From NCBI RefSeq assembly GCF_000260415.1, contig NZ_BACP01000003.1, positions 1 to 64,000 on the forward strand: a stretch of 64,000 nt of DNA, read 5' to 3'. The notes under the pieces were generated by a model that had not been told where the DNA came from, did no database searches, and was given only the letters and a program-made list of their open reading frames with translations. This document shows, piece by piece, positions 24,352-33,615 of the stretch (position 1 is its first letter; every line of letters starts with the position of its first letter). The DNA is from Liquorilactobacillus mali KCTC 3596 = DSM 20444. Lineage in GTDB: Bacteria; Bacillota; Bacilli; Lactobacillales; Lactobacillaceae. Position numbers and translations under genes: made by a program.

Positions 24352-25035
24352 ATGAAAACGCTTATTAATAATGACTGGCAGGAAATTTTAGGACCTGAAT
24401 TTGAAAAAGACTATTATCAGAATTTACATAGTTTTTTAAAGAAGGAGTATGCAAATCAAGAAATTCATCCAGATATGTATCATATTTTCCAAGCATTTGA
24501 ATGGACTCCTTTTTCTAAAGTCAAAGTCTGTATATTGGGGCAAGATCCATATCATGGATCCCATCAGGCACATGGCTGCAGTTTCTCAGTTTTACCGGGA
24601 GTTAAGGTTCCACCATCCCTCCAAAATATTTATAAAGAACTTGAAAGTGATTTGGGAATTAAACCAGTTAATCACGGTTATCTTGAGAAATGGGCAAAAC
24701 AAGGAGTGTTGTTGTTGAATACGGTTTTAACTGTGAGAGATGGGCAAGCATTTTCTCATCAAGGCAAGGGATGGGAATTATTGACTGATAAGGCAATCCA
24801 AAGTTTATCAGAAAGAAAACAACCTGTTGTTTTTATACTCTGGGGGAAAGCGGCACAGGATAAGATTCAATTAATTGATCAAAAGAAGAATGTTATTTTA
24901 ACTTCAGCGCACCCGAGCCCTTTTTCCGCACACAGGGGATTCTTCGGATCAAGACCGTTCTCTAAGACAAACACGGCACTCATTGCTATGGGGGAGAAAC
25001 CGATTGATTGGCAATTGCCAGAAAAAATAAATTAG
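24352..25035 (+). CDS. ung: Uracil-DNA glycosylase
   Basis: Removes uracil from DNA as the first step of base excision repair; 227 residues. It has the water-activating loop [18 protein letters not shown], and the C-terminal [15 protein letters not shown] 24352 follows GAGGTG; a GTG three codons upstream lies within that site. It is followed 18 bp later by pta, then tsaE, forming a small operon common in lactobacilli. Confidence 0.97.
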   Translation: MKTLINNDWQEILGPEFEKDYYQNLHSFLKKEYANQEIHPDMYHIFQAFEWTPFSKVKVCILGQDPYHGSHQAHGCSFSVLPGVKVPPSLQNIYKELESDLGIKPVNHGYLEKWAKQGVLLLNTVLTVRDGQAFSHQGKGWELLTDKAIQSLSERKQPVVFILWGKAAQDKIQLIDQKKNVILTSAHPSPFSAHRGFFGSRPFSKTNTALIAMGEKPIDWQLPEKIN

Positions 25036-25053
25036 TAAAGTGGAGGGTTAATT

Positions 25054-26028
25054 ATGGAATTATTTGAAGGTTTAGTTGGAAAGATTAAAGGTAAGAATAA
25101 AAAAATAGTTTTTCCTGAAGGAAATGATGTAAGAATTGTTAGGGCTGCGGTGAGATTAGCTGAGGACGGCTTAATCAGCAGTGTGGTTCTTGGTAACGAA
25201 GATGAAGTGAAGAAACTGGCAGGAACCGACAAGTTACCAAAGAAAATGTCTATAATAGATCTAACTTCTTATTCAAACGACAAATTTGAAGAAATGGTTT
25301 CAGCTTTCGTTGACAGAAGAAAGGGAAAAAACACACCAGAACAAGCAAGAAAAATGCTGAAAGATGTTAATTACTTTGGAACAATGCTTGTTTATATGGG
25401 AGTGGCCGATGGACTTGTTTCTGGTGCTGTTCATCCAACTGGTGATACGGTTAGACCAGCTTTACAGATTATTAAGACTAAACCTGGAACCACAAGAACA
25501 AGTGGTGCTTTTGTAATGACAAGAGGGAGCGAGAAATATTTATTTGCCGATTGTGCTATTAATATTAATCCAAATGAACAAGAGTTAGCGGAAATTGCGG
25601 TTGAGAGCGTGCAGACTGCAAGACTCTTTGACATTGATCCTAAAGTTGCTATGCTGAGCTTTTCAACAAAGGGTTCAGCTAAATCTGATGAGGTAACCAA
25701 GGTGGCAAAGGCAACCGCATTGGCAAAAGAGTTGGCACCCGGTGAGCAGATTGATGGAGAGCTGCAATTTGATGCAGCGTTTTTAGAATCTGTTGCGGCC
25801 AAAAAGGCGCCAGACTCTGAAGTTGCAGGTAAAGCAAATGTATTTGTATTTCCAGAGTTACAATCAGGGAATATTGGATACAAGATAGCACAGAGATTAG
25901 GCGGTTTTGAAGCAGTCGGACCGATCTTACAAGGGTTGAACAAACCAATATCTGATTTATCACGTGGTGCTAATGAAGATGATGTATACAAAGTGGCAAT
26001 TATTACTGCACTACAGGCAATTTTATAG
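25054..26028 (+). CDS. pta: Phosphate acetyltransferase
   Basis: Interconverts acetyl-CoA and acetyl phosphate in overflow and energy metabolism; 324 residues, the standard short Pta. Visible are I-V-F-P-E-G-N-D-V-R-I-V-R-A, G-L-V-S-G-A-V-H-P-T-G-D-T-V-R-P-A, M-L-S-F-S-T-K-G-S-A and V-F-V-F-P-E-L-Q-S-G-N-I-G-Y-K. GTGGAGGG precedes the ATG. It lies between ung and tsaE. Confidence 0.97.
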   Translation: MELFEGLVGKIKGKNKKIVFPEGNDVRIVRAAVRLAEDGLISSVVLGNEDEVKKLAGTDKLPKKMSIIDLTSYSNDKFEEMVSAFVDRRKGKNTPEQARKMLKDVNYFGTMLVYMGVADGLVSGAVHPTGDTVRPALQIIKTKPGTTRTSGAFVMTRGSEKYLFADCAININPNEQELAEIAVESVQTARLFDIDPKVAMLSFSTKGSAKSDEVTKVAKATALAKELAPGEQIDGELQFDAAFLESVAAKKAPDSEVAGKANVFVFPELQSGNIGYKIAQRLGGFEAVGPILQGLNKPISDLSRGANEDDVYKVAIITALQAIL

Positions 26029-26054
26029 GAAGAAATAATAGAGGATTGATTCTT

Positions 26055-26522
26055 ATGGAACTTAGTGTTAGGAATGCGGAAGAGACAATTAAATATGCGA
26101 AACTCTTGAGCAGACTTTTGATGCCGGGAGATATTATTTTGTTAAATGGTGATTTAGGAGCTGGTAAAACAACTTTTACAAAGGGATTAGCTGCTGGTTT
26201 GGGAATCACTAAGAATGTAAAAAGCCCAACTTTTAATCTGATCAAAGAGTATCATGATGGCCGTTTACCCTTATTTCATATGGACTTATATCGTCTTGAA
26301 GGAATTGGGGCTGGAGACCTGGGACTCGAAGAATATTTTAATCAGGCTGGTGTGAGTGTGCTTGAATGGTCAAAATTTGTAATTGAAGATATTCCATCGG
26401 ACCATTTGGTAATTAATCTAGTGAAGAATGATGAACATGAGAACTGGCGGAAATTAGAGTTGATTGCAAGAGGACAGCATTATGAACGATTGCTTAGCAA
26501 ATTTGCTGAGTTAGTCAAATAA
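26055..26522 (+). CDS. tsaE: tRNA threonylcarbamoyladenosine biosynthesis ATPase TsaE
   Basis: The P-loop ATPase that, with TsaB and TsaD, completes t6A37 modification of ANN-decoding tRNAs; 155 residues. Walker A is G-D-L-G-A-G-K-T-T-F-T-K-G, with S-P-T-F-N-L-I-K-E-Y and H-M-D-L-Y-R-L following. ATG 26055 has GAGG about 10 bp upstream; a TTG three codons earlier is less likely. Confidence 0.95.
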   Translation: MELSVRNAEETIKYAKLLSRLLMPGDIILLNGDLGAGKTTFTKGLAAGLGITKNVKSPTFNLIKEYHDGRLPLFHMDLYRLEGIGAGDLGLEEYFNQAGVSVLEWSKFVIEDIPSDHLVINLVKNDEHENWRKLELIARGQHYERLLSKFAELVK

Positions 26523-26855
26523 GAGTTGATGCTTTTTTATGAATTTTTCAAGTTAGGAAGTTTGTAAAGACTTATTTAAATGGAGAAACCTAAATAGAAA
26601 TATATTATTAATATTGTGTATAGTAGGAGGTGGGCCATAACAGATCTTGTGTGGTTAGCCTCCTATTGAATTTAAATATTGACGTTTAAATGTTTCCTCT
26701 TTATTGTTCTAGTAGCTCGTTTTCATATAGTAATAAATATCACAAAGTTAAAAAACAATATATAGTGTACGTTCATTTTCATAACACTATAAGTTGTATT
26801 ATATAACCTATGAGCATACAATATATATATTAAGTTAATCATAGGAGGCAAAATT
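26523..26855 (+). promoter_or_regulatory. nrdDG upstream region with two NrdR boxes and a hairpin
   Basis: No gene is present. AAACAATATATAGTGT (26753-26768) matches the NrdR consensus ACACWATATMTWGTGT at 15 of 16 positions. ACACTATAAGTTGTAT (26784-26799) matches at 13 of 16. Their starts are 31 bp apart, three helical turns, as in known NrdR-controlled nrd promoters. NrdR represses ribonucleotide reductase genes when dATP/ATP is high. Upstream, AGTAGGAGG (26622-26630) and CCTCCTATT (26659-26667) form a 9-bp stem with an inner stem and no T run, of unknown purpose. Confidence 0.8.
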
Positions 26856-29015
26856 GTGGTTGTAGATGTAGAAGAAAAGAAGAACGTGAAAAGCCCAACA
26901 TATTTTATTAAGCGTGATGGTAGCAAGATGGATTTTGCTTCCTACAAACTTGGAATAATTTTTGATGAGATGGGTCTGCAAAAACAGAAGAAAACATTAA
27001 TTAAAAAAATTCTAAAATTAATCGGAAATGTGACTGAAGTTGACGCACATGAAGTTCATCGTGCTGTAATCGATGTGTTCAATAAAGAGGGGTATCAGGC
27101 CGAAGCACTTGCTTACATAAAAGTCTACAAAGAAAATGAAGAATATTGGCAGGATCAGACTAATCCTGCTAGTAGATTAGAAAGGCTGCAAGTTAAAGAT
27201 CCAGCATTGGTTCATGAAAATGCTAATAAGGATAGTAATGTCTTTAATACCCAAAGAGATTTGACTGCTGGTGCAGTTGGTAAGACACTAGGCCTAAAAA
27301 TGATGCCAATGCATATTGCTAAAGCACATTTGCGCGGAGATATTCACTACCATGACTTGGATTATACACCATGGAGCCCAATGACTAACTGTTGCTTGAT
27401 TGATTTTAAAGAAATGCTTACAAATGGTTTTAAGATTGGAAATGCTGAGGTGGAGAGCCCGCATTCAATTCAAACAGCAACGGCTCAAATGGCCCAAATT
27501 ATTGCTAATGTTGCTTCAAGCCAATATGGTGGCTGTTCAGCTGATAGGGTCGATGAATTATTAGCACCATTTGCTAAAAGAAATTATGAGAAGCATTTGG
27601 TCGATGCTAAGGATTATATTGATGATAACGATAAATTGCATGAGTTTGCAAAGAAAAAGACAAAAAAAGATATTTATGATGCAATGCAGGGCCTTGAATA
27701 TGAAATAAATACGTTATTCTCATCACAAGGACAAACACCTTTTACGACATTAGGCTTTGGTCTGGGCACATCTTGGATTGAACGTGAGATTCAAAAATCA
27801 ATCCTTCAGATTAGGATAAAGGGATTAGGTAAAGAAAAAAGGACTGCAATTTTTCCTAAACTTGTGTTCACATTGAAGAAAAATTTAAATTTAAAACCTG
27901 GTGATCCCAATTATGATATTAAAGAATTAGCTGTTGAATGTGCTACTAAGAGAATGTATCCTGATGTTTTAATGTATGACAAAATAAAGGAATTAACTGG
28001 TAGCTTTAAGGTTCCGATGGGATGTCGCAGTTTCTTACAAGGTTGGAAAGATGAAAATGAAAAAGAAGTTAACTCTGGCAGAATGAATTTAGGAGTTGTA
28101 ACAGTCAATCTTCCGAGGATCGCAATCGAAGCCCGTGGTGATAAAAAACTGTTTTGGAAGATTTTTAATGAGAAAATGGGAATTTGTAAGGAAGCTCTTG
28201 TGTTTAAGGCAAAGAGGGTGGAGCAGGCAATTCCAGAAAATGCGCCTATACTGTATCAATACGGTGCGTTCGGAAAGAGGCTTAAGCCAGGGGAGGATGT
28301 TTCAACACTCTTTAAAAAGAGGCGAGCAACGATTTCTCTGGGATATATAGGTTTGTATGAAGTCGGCACAGCATTCTATGGACCCGATTGGGAAAGTAAT
28401 AAAGAAGCACATGAATTTACGGTTGAAATTGTACGGCAATTAAAGAAGAATTGTGTGGCATGGTCGGATGAATATGATTATCATTTCAGTGTCTATTCGA
28501 CTCCAAGTGAGTCGCTGACTGACCGCTTTTGTGTACTTGATACAAAAAGATTTGGCAAAATCAAGGACATCACAGATAAGGAGTACTATACAAATAGTTT
28601 TCATTACGATGTAAGGAAGCATCCATCTCCTTTTGAGAAGCTAACGTTTGAAGAAGACTATCCAAAGTATGCTTCTGGTGGCTTCATCCATTATTGTGAG
28701 TATCCTAATTTAAGACAAAATCCCAAAGCGCTGGAGTCCGTTTGGGACTGGGCATATGATAAAGTTGGTTATTTGGGCACAAACACTCCGATTGATCATT
28801 GTTTCAAATGTGGTTTTGAAGGCGAATTTAAACCCACTGCTAGAGGTTTTGAGTGCCCAGATTGTGGTAATCATGACCCGAAAACATGCGATTGTGTAAA
28901 AAGGACTTGTGGATATTTGGGAAACCCATTGCAGCGTCCAATGGTTCATGGTAGACACGCAGAGATTGCATCGCGTGAGAAAAATCTTTTTGATGGGACG
29001 GGATATAATGGCTGA
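26856..29015 (+). CDS. nrdD: Anaerobic ribonucleoside-triphosphate reductase
   Basis: Class III reductase making dNTPs without oxygen by a glycyl radical; 719 residues. The N-terminal ATP-cone (about 12-105) gives allosteric control. The active-site loop has D-Y-T-P-W-S-P-M-T-N-C-C. Near the C-terminus four Cys (C-F-K-C-G and C-P-D-C-G) bind zinc, and the radical Gly is in R-T-C-G-Y-L-G-N-P. GTG 26856 follows AGGAGG at 7 bp. Its end overlaps nrdG by 8 bp. Confidence 0.97.
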   Translation: MVVDVEEKKNVKSPTYFIKRDGSKMDFASYKLGIIFDEMGLQKQKKTLIKKILKLIGNVTEVDAHEVHRAVIDVFNKEGYQAEALAYIKVYKENEEYWQDQTNPASRLERLQVKDPALVHENANKDSNVFNTQRDLTAGAVGKTLGLKMMPMHIAKAHLRGDIHYHDLDYTPWSPMTNCCLIDFKEMLTNGFKIGNAEVESPHSIQTATAQMAQIIANVASSQYGGCSADRVDELLAPFAKRNYEKHLVDAKDYIDDNDKLHEFAKKKTKKDIYDAMQGLEYEINTLFSSQGQTPFTTLGFGLGTSWIEREIQKSILQIRIKGLGKEKRTAIFPKLVFTLKKNLNLKPGDPNYDIKELAVECATKRMYPDVLMYDKIKELTGSFKVPMGCRSFLQGWKDENEKEVNSGRMNLGVVTVNLPRIAIEARGDKKLFWKIFNEKMGICKEALVFKAKRVEQAIPENAPILYQYGAFGKRLKPGEDVSTLFKKRRATISLGYIGLYEVGTAFYGPDWESNKEAHEFTVEIVRQLKKNCVAWSDEYDYHFSVYSTPSESLTDRFCVLDTKRFGKIKDITDKEYYTNSFHYDVRKHPSPFEKLTFEEDYPKYASGGFIHYCEYPNLRQNPKALESVWDWAYDKVGYLGTNTPIDHCFKCGFEGEFKPTARGFECPDCGNHDPKTCDCVKRTCGYLGNPLQRPMVHGRHAEIASREKNLFDGTGYNG

Positions 29016-29598
29016 TAGAATAAGAAAAGCACGTAGACCTAAAGATCCCAAACCAAAAGAATGGTTAGCAGGCGACTTAAGTCAGGAGTTCATTGCTGAT
29101 TATAAAGCCTTTAATTTTGTTGACGGTGAAGGTGTTCGTTGCAGTATATATGTCAGTGGCTGTAAGTTTGCATGTCCTGGCTGCTACAACAAAGTAGCTC
29201 AAAATTTCCATTATGGAACGCGATATACTCAAGAATTAGAAGATTTGATTATGGATGATATTGGTGCGGAATATTGTCAAGGATTGACCTTACTAGGTGG
29301 GGAACCTTTTTTAAATACACAGGTTTGTTTGAAGTTGGTCAAGAGACTTCGTAAGGAGTACGGTAACACAAAAGATGTCTGGTCTTGGACAGGTTATACT
29401 TGGGATGAATTAATGAAAGAATCGGAAGACAAGCTAGAGTTATTATCATTAATTGATATACTTGTCGATGGGCGTTTTGAACTTGCGAAAAAAGATTTAA
29501 CGCTGCAATTTAGAGGTAGTTCTAATCAGCGAATAATTGATGTACAAAAGAGCTTGAAAAGTGACAAGGTAGTTTTGTGGGATAAATTATTGCGATAA
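29008..29598 (+). CDS. nrdG: Anaerobic ribonucleotide reductase activating protein
   Basis: Radical SAM enzyme that generates the glycyl radical on NrdD; 196 residues. The iron-sulfur motif is C-K-F-A-C-P-G-C (CX3CX2C), followed by L-L-G-G-E-P-F and W-S-W-T-G-Y-T-W-D-E-L. ATG 29008 overlaps the nrdD stop (ATGGCTGA), indicating translational coupling; the open frame continues upstream inside nrdD. Confidence 0.97.
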   Translation: MADRIRKARRPKDPKPKEWLAGDLSQEFIADYKAFNFVDGEGVRCSIYVSGCKFACPGCYNKVAQNFHYGTRYTQELEDLIMDDIGAEYCQGLTLLGGEPFLNTQVCLKLVKRLRKEYGNTKDVWSWTGYTWDELMKESEDKLELLSLIDILVDGRFELAKKDLTLQFRGSSNQRIIDVQKSLKSDKVVLWDKLLR

Positions 29599-29611
29599 TA
29601 TTTTTTGATTT

Positions 29612-29679
29612 AAAGAAGTGAGGCAGGTCTGAGGTTTCGGATATTGATTCGAAACCAAGAATATGCTTCACTTCTTTTG
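29612..29679 (+). terminator. Terminator of nrdDG
   Basis: AAAGAAGTGA-GC pairs with GC-TCACTTCTTT, with an inner hairpin GGTTTCG/CGAAACC, then T-rich sequence. Confidence 0.8.
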
Positions 29680-29734
29680 TTATGAATAATTAGAGCTAGT
29701 TTTAACTTATTGGAATACGTTTATTTGGAATAAA

Positions 29735-29776
29735 TGAAGAGACTAGGCCAGATTAAATCTTGACCTAGTCTCTTCA
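29735..29776 (+). terminator. Palindromic terminator repeat, copy D
   Basis: TGAAGAGACTAGG pairs with CCTAGTCTCTTCA around a loop with GATTAAATC. It lies between nrdG and the convergent dipeptidase gene and can serve both. Confidence 0.7.
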
Positions 29777-29865
29777 TAATCTAATTTTGCAGCTGCAAAT
29801 ATTTAAAATTAGTAATTACCGTTTAATGTGTGAATGTCGGCTAGTATATAAATTTTTCATTGAAC

Positions 29866-30423
29866 TTAGGAATAATCATTTGGATCAGCTGCCAATGGTT
29901 GATAACTATCCATTTCAGAATCCCGATAATCCCACCATTCTTCGGGATACCCTACAAATCCGGCTTCCAACATCGCGTTATTCAGAATTTGATAGTATTC
30001 TTCTTCTTCAGCAGTCCGTTTAAAATTGCGATGGGCACGTGTGGAAAAATCGTCAAAGTCGCTTTGCATCTTGACATCATTTTTATCGGCATCGACCAAT
30101 GTTAAGTCGAAGGTTACTCCTTTTTGGTGGCTAAAATTTGGATTAGGCTCGGCCACAAAATGCGGATCAGGATAAACTTCAAATAATTTTTTCTGAGCGA
30201 TAACAGGTCGATAAGCATCCCAAACTTTTAAAAAATATCCTTTCTTTTTGACCAAATCACTTGCAACGGCTAATTTCTGCGCAGTTCCAGTACGCGCAAT
30301 CGCAGTTGTGAAATTATAGACTATTTGTTGAGTGAAATTATCAGTTGTTGCATATTTTAAATCAACTATAATATCCGAGTCTATTTTTTGAATATTTGTA
30401 AATCCTTGCTTAGCTGAGTTCAT
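29866..30423 (-). CDS. VanX-like D-Ala-D-Ala dipeptidase with an altered zinc ligand
   Basis: A 185-residue M15D peptidase that should hydrolyse D-alanyl-D-alanine in the cytoplasm, for cell-wall recycling or to enforce D-Ala-D-Lac precursors. D-A-Y-R-P (Arg72) and S-H-Q-K-G-V-T-F-D (His99, Asp106) match the VanX substrate/zinc residues. At the third zinc position, where VanX has E-W-W-H (Glu181/His184), this protein reads E-W-W-D (Glu163/Asp166). Asp can bind zinc, so activity may be kept or changed. ATG 30423 follows GGAAGGGAT. The next gene upstream on the same strand is the ABM-domain protein. Confidence 0.85.
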   Translation of the reverse strand: MNSAKQGFTNIQKIDSDIIVDLKYATTDNFTQQIVYNFTTAIARTGTAQKLAVASDLVKKKGYFLKVWDAYRPVIAQKKLFEVYPDPHFVAEPNPNFSHQKGVTFDLTLVDADKNDVKMQSDFDDFSTRAHRNFKRTAEEEEYYQILNNAMLEAGFVGYPEEWWDYRDSEMDSYQPLAADPNDYS

Positions 30424-30473
30424 TTGACATCCCTTCCTTTATAATTTTAATTGTTATGAGAAATAGAGGTTAG

Positions 30474-30935
30474 CTATGAGTTAATGTACATTTTTCTAGA
30501 ATATGAATTATCGGAAGAATTATTGGAAGTTGTAATGAAACTGTGGCGTGCCAGCCAATTCTTATATTGAACAGTATTTGTCCAACAAGAGATGACTAAG
30601 AAATCAAAATCATGTTCAAGTGATTGACAAAATAAAAATGAAAGAGAACCATCAGGAATATGTTGAAAAGAAGCTAAGTACATCTTTTGCTGCTTTTCAT
30701 CTAATGAAAAGTGATCAAAGAAATAAGGTGTTTCTTTGATTATATCAAGATTACCATTCAAAATAGAGTAATTGAGGTTGGATTTAAAGAATTTTTTTTC
30801 ACTGTCAATTGTTATTAGTGCATATTGATGGGGATCATTTTTATCGGAAAACTGAAGAAATTTCTTTGTCTTATTTTGGGCTTTTATACCTTCAATTACA
30901 TATGATGAACCAAAAGTTAAATGAAGTTTTTGCAT
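30474..30935 (-). CDS. ABM-domain (HmoB/TRAP-like) protein
   Basis: A 153-residue protein whose C-terminal part, F-D-F-L-V-I-S-C-W-T-N-T-V-Q-Y-K-N-W-L-A-R-H-S-F, has the W and aromatic pattern of antibiotic-biosynthesis-monooxygenase folds as in HmoB and staphylococcal TRAP. The N-terminal half (residues 1-75) is beta-rich, as in TRAP-type two-part proteins. HmoB degrades haem, but I see no proof of that here. AAGGAGG precedes the ATG. Confidence 0.55.
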   Translation of the reverse strand: MQKLHLTFGSSYVIEGIKAQNKTKKFLQFSDKNDPHQYALITIDSEKKFFKSNLNYSILNGNLDIIKETPYFFDHFSLDEKQQKMYLASFQHIPDGSLSFLFCQSLEHDFDFLVISCWTNTVQYKNWLARHSFITTSNNSSDNSYSRKMYINS

Positions 30936-30998
30936 TATGGAACCTCCTTGTAAATAAAATATATATGTTATAATTAAACAAAGAAAGGGTGATTAGTA

Positions 30999-31739
30999 AT
31001 GAAAGTCACGGTTTTAGGGATGTACGGTGGTTATCCTTATGCGGGTAAAGGGACAAGTAGCTACTTGATCCAAACAAATGATTATAACTTACTTTTAGAT
31101 TGCGGCAGTGGAGCATTATTGAGTCTGGAACAGCATCTTAATCCTCTAGAACTTGATGGAGTATTGCTCTCACACTATCACAACGATCATATCGCGGATG
31201 TTGGAGTTTTACAATATTATTGGCAACTGAATAACCAGGAGATTGCTGGAAAAGAATTACCAATTTACGGACATGCTGAAGATCAAGAACATTTTGCTAG
31301 TCTTACTTGGCCAGATGCAACAGTTGGAGTTGCATATAATCCCGCTGAGGAACTTACTTTAAAGTCCTTGAGAATAACTTTTCTAAAAACTAAGCATCCA
31401 GTTACTGCGTATGCTGTTAGAATCGAAGATACTGTAACGAAGGAAGTTCTTACGTATACAGCTGATACAGCAGAAATTCCTGAGATGATTCCGTTTGCAC
31501 ATGATTCTGATTTATTAATTACTGATACGAATTTCAGTGCTGCTAAAAAGGGGAAGAAGTGGCATATGACGTCTACTGAATCAGCAAAGCTTGCTTTAAA
31601 GTCAGGTTCAAAAAAATTGATGCTCTCACATTTGCCACAAAAAATTTCGGCCAATCAACTAGTGAAAGAAGCTGAGAAGGTTGTAGGTAAGCAAGTTGAA
31701 GTTTTCTCTGCGTATGTTGGTCTAAAAATTATTGTTTAA
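30999..31739 (+). CDS. Metallo-beta-lactamase fold hydrolase (YhfI/RNase Z-like)
   Basis: A 246-residue metal-dependent hydrolase with the zinc motif S-H-Y-H-N-D-H (residues 58-64), L-L-D-C-G-S-G before it, and later C-terminal-half ligands K-H-P-V, Y-T-A-D-T-A and L-S-H-L. It resembles YhfI and RNase Z family proteins but lacks enough to predict tRNA cleavage. AAAGGGTGA precedes the ATG. It is divergent from the ABM gene. Confidence 0.88.
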   Translation: MKVTVLGMYGGYPYAGKGTSSYLIQTNDYNLLLDCGSGALLSLEQHLNPLELDGVLLSHYHNDHIADVGVLQYYWQLNNQEIAGKELPIYGHAEDQEHFASLTWPDATVGVAYNPAEELTLKSLRITFLKTKHPVTAYAVRIEDTVTKEVLTYTADTAEIPEMIPFAHDSDLLITDTNFSAAKKGKKWHMTSTESAKLALKSGSKKLMLSHLPQKISANQLVKEAEKVVGKQVEVFSAYVGLKIIV

Positions 31740-32104
31740 AAAAGATTCAAAAATTAATCATTTTTAATAAATTTTTTTAAATAATATTAAGAGGAAATTT
31801 TGTTTGATTTACTAAAAAGGCTTAACAAAGCGCGAATTGTTGTATCTTCTATCATTTTTCGCAAAATATTTTATTATTATCATAATTTTTATCTAATAGT
31901 AATAATTACGCTTAAGAACAAGAAATTGTTAGTATCTGTTATTGATGTTGATGATAAGGCAACTACATCGAAAATATTGCTTGTAAGAAAAGTGAAATAA
32001 AATATTTTTTAAAATAAGGTATTAATTTTTTGATACAAGTGTTATAATAATGTTGTGAACGATATTAATTTGTAAGCTGTTTTCATGTAAAGGAGCGAAA
32101 GAAT
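31740..32104 (+). other. Intergenic region upstream of spx
   Basis: Very AT-rich. An extended -10, TG-T-TATAAT at 32040-32048, stands before spx. A 66-codon frame at 31800-32000 has a possible TTG start with GAGGAAA, but its composition is dominated by the AT content and I recognise nothing in it, so I do not call it a gene. Confidence 0.5.
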
Positions 32105-32503
32105 ATGGTTACTTTATATACATCACCTAGTTGTACTTCTTGTCGTAAGGCACGTACATGGTTAAGGAAGCACGACATTCCCTTTAAAGAGCGAAACATT
32201 TTTTCTGAACCATTGAATATTAATGAAATTAAACAAATTCTACAAATGACTGAGAATGGGACAGAAGAGATTATTTCAAAACGTTCGAAGGCTTACCAAA
32301 AGTTAAATATTGATTTGGATGAAATTCCGCTAAAACAATTATTTTCTTTGGTTCAAGAGAATCCTGGTCTTTTGAGACGTCCGATTATTCTCGATGAGAA
32401 GCGTCTGCAAGTGGGTTACAATGAAGACGAAATTCGCAGATTTTTGCCTCGTGAAGTTCGTGCTTTAGAGTTAAGAAAAGCACAGGAACTTGCAGGATTT
32501 TAA
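32105..32503 (+). CDS. spx: Transcriptional regulator Spx
   Basis: An ArsC-fold regulator (132 residues) that binds the alpha subunit C-terminal domain of RNA polymerase and redirects transcription under thiol and other stress. It has the redox switch C-T-S-C (Cys10/Cys13), and the R-R-P-I-I-L-D-E segment of the family. AAAGGAGCG precedes the ATG. It is followed by mecA, and the degradation adaptor spxH lies 4 kb downstream, so the regulator and its proteolysis machinery are encoded together. Confidence 0.96.
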   Translation: MVTLYTSPSCTSCRKARTWLRKHDIPFKERNIFSEPLNINEIKQILQMTENGTEEIISKRSKAYQKLNIDLDEIPLKQLFSLVQENPGLLRRPIILDEKRLQVGYNEDEIRRFLPREVRALELRKAQELAGF

Positions 32504-32744
32504 AATTCAATAAAGTTATTTAATTTTTTAAGGATCTCAGCGCAAGATGATTGCTTTCGCTAAGGTCCTTTTGTACACTTAAGACATGTATAATCCATGT
32601 ATTTTATGATTGTAGCTATAAATCGAGATTTCTATGTAAATTTTTATCCCACTAGTCTTGTTTTTTAGTATAAAGTGCTTTACAATTCTGTTTTTTTAGT
32701 TATCATTAAGCGAGAGGGTAATATCGGAAAGGTGGGTGATCTCG

Positions 32745-33557
32745 ATGGAGATGGAGAAAATCAATGACAACACTATTAGGGTGCTACTTGAAACTGACGA
32801 TTTGACCGAACGTGGAATTACCGTGCTTGATTTACTGGGCAATCGCAAGGAAATAGAGAGTTTCTTCTATAGTATTTTAGATGAAGTTGATATCGATAAT
32901 GAGTTCCGTGAAAATGATGCTGTGACATTCCAATTGTTGCCAAATAGGAATGGACTTGAGTTATTTATCAGTAAGGTAAATCCAAAAGATATAGAAGATT
33001 ATGAATACGATGATGACCAAGATAATCCGGATGATTCAAAAGATGATGATGAGGATGAGAAAGACTCAAAAGATGATGACAAGAAATCAAGAAAATTTTC
33101 AGATGATGTGCGTTTCACCTTTTTAGAACCAGATGGAAGTGAAGGCAGAGATATAACTGAGATGATTCACGACGAGTTAATTAAAAACAAAGATAAAGAT
33201 AGCGGACAGAAATATTTGGGAAATGATGGAGATGGAGTTTCTGAATATTTGAATGATAAAAGTATTGAACGTAAGCATTATGTAATTGAATTTAGTGACT
33301 TTGAAGATTTTGTCAGCTTGGCAAAACTTTTGAAAAGTGAAAGTTTAGCGTCTAGCTTGTATTTGCTGGACAATAAATATTATTTAGACTTAATTTTCTT
33401 TGTAGATCAAACGGGTGACAGTCACATTAAGGATATTTTGTCTCTGGCTGTTGAATATGGTAAGCGTGTCAGCTTGTCTCACGATATTTTAGAGGAGCGT
33501 GGGAAGTGCATACTTTCATCTTCTGCTTTCGAGTTAGCAAGATACTATTTTAAATAA
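32745..33557 (+). CDS. mecA: Clp adaptor MecA with an acidic linker
   Basis: Adaptor that delivers substrates such as competence regulators to ClpCP; 270 residues. The N-terminal substrate-binding domain (M-E-M-E-K-I-N-D-N-T-I-R-V, about 1-80) and C-terminal ClpC-binding domain (about 180-270, V-I-E-F-S-D-F-E-D-F) are both present. Between them, residues 82-116 are almost entirely Asp, Glu, Lys and Ser, longer and more acidic than in B. subtilis MecA (218 residues). ATG 32745 follows AAAGGTGG; 32751 is an alternative start. Confidence 0.93.
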   Translation: MEMEKINDNTIRVLLETDDLTERGITVLDLLGNRKEIESFFYSILDEVDIDNEFRENDAVTFQLLPNRNGLELFISKVNPKDIEDYEYDDDQDNPDDSKDDDEDEKDSKDDDKKSRKFSDDVRFTFLEPDGSEGRDITEMIHDELIKNKDKDSGQKYLGNDGDGVSEYLNDKSIERKHYVIEFSDFEDFVSLAKLLKSESLASSLYLLDNKYYLDLIFFVDQTGDSHIKDILSLAVEYGKRVSLSHDILEERGKCILSSSAFELARYYFK

Positions 33558-33615
33558 ATTTTAGCAATGAAGACTCTTGGTAGTTAGTGCGTATTTAACT
33601 ACTAGGGGTGTTTTT

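Noticed and set aside
25431-25991. Long minus-strand frame inside pta
   Set aside because: A shadow of pta codon usage; pta is complete on the plus strand with all motifs.
31800-32000. A 66-codon frame before spx with a TTG start and a GAGGAAA-like site
   Set aside because: The composition follows the AT-rich background, there is no recognisable domain, and the start is weak.
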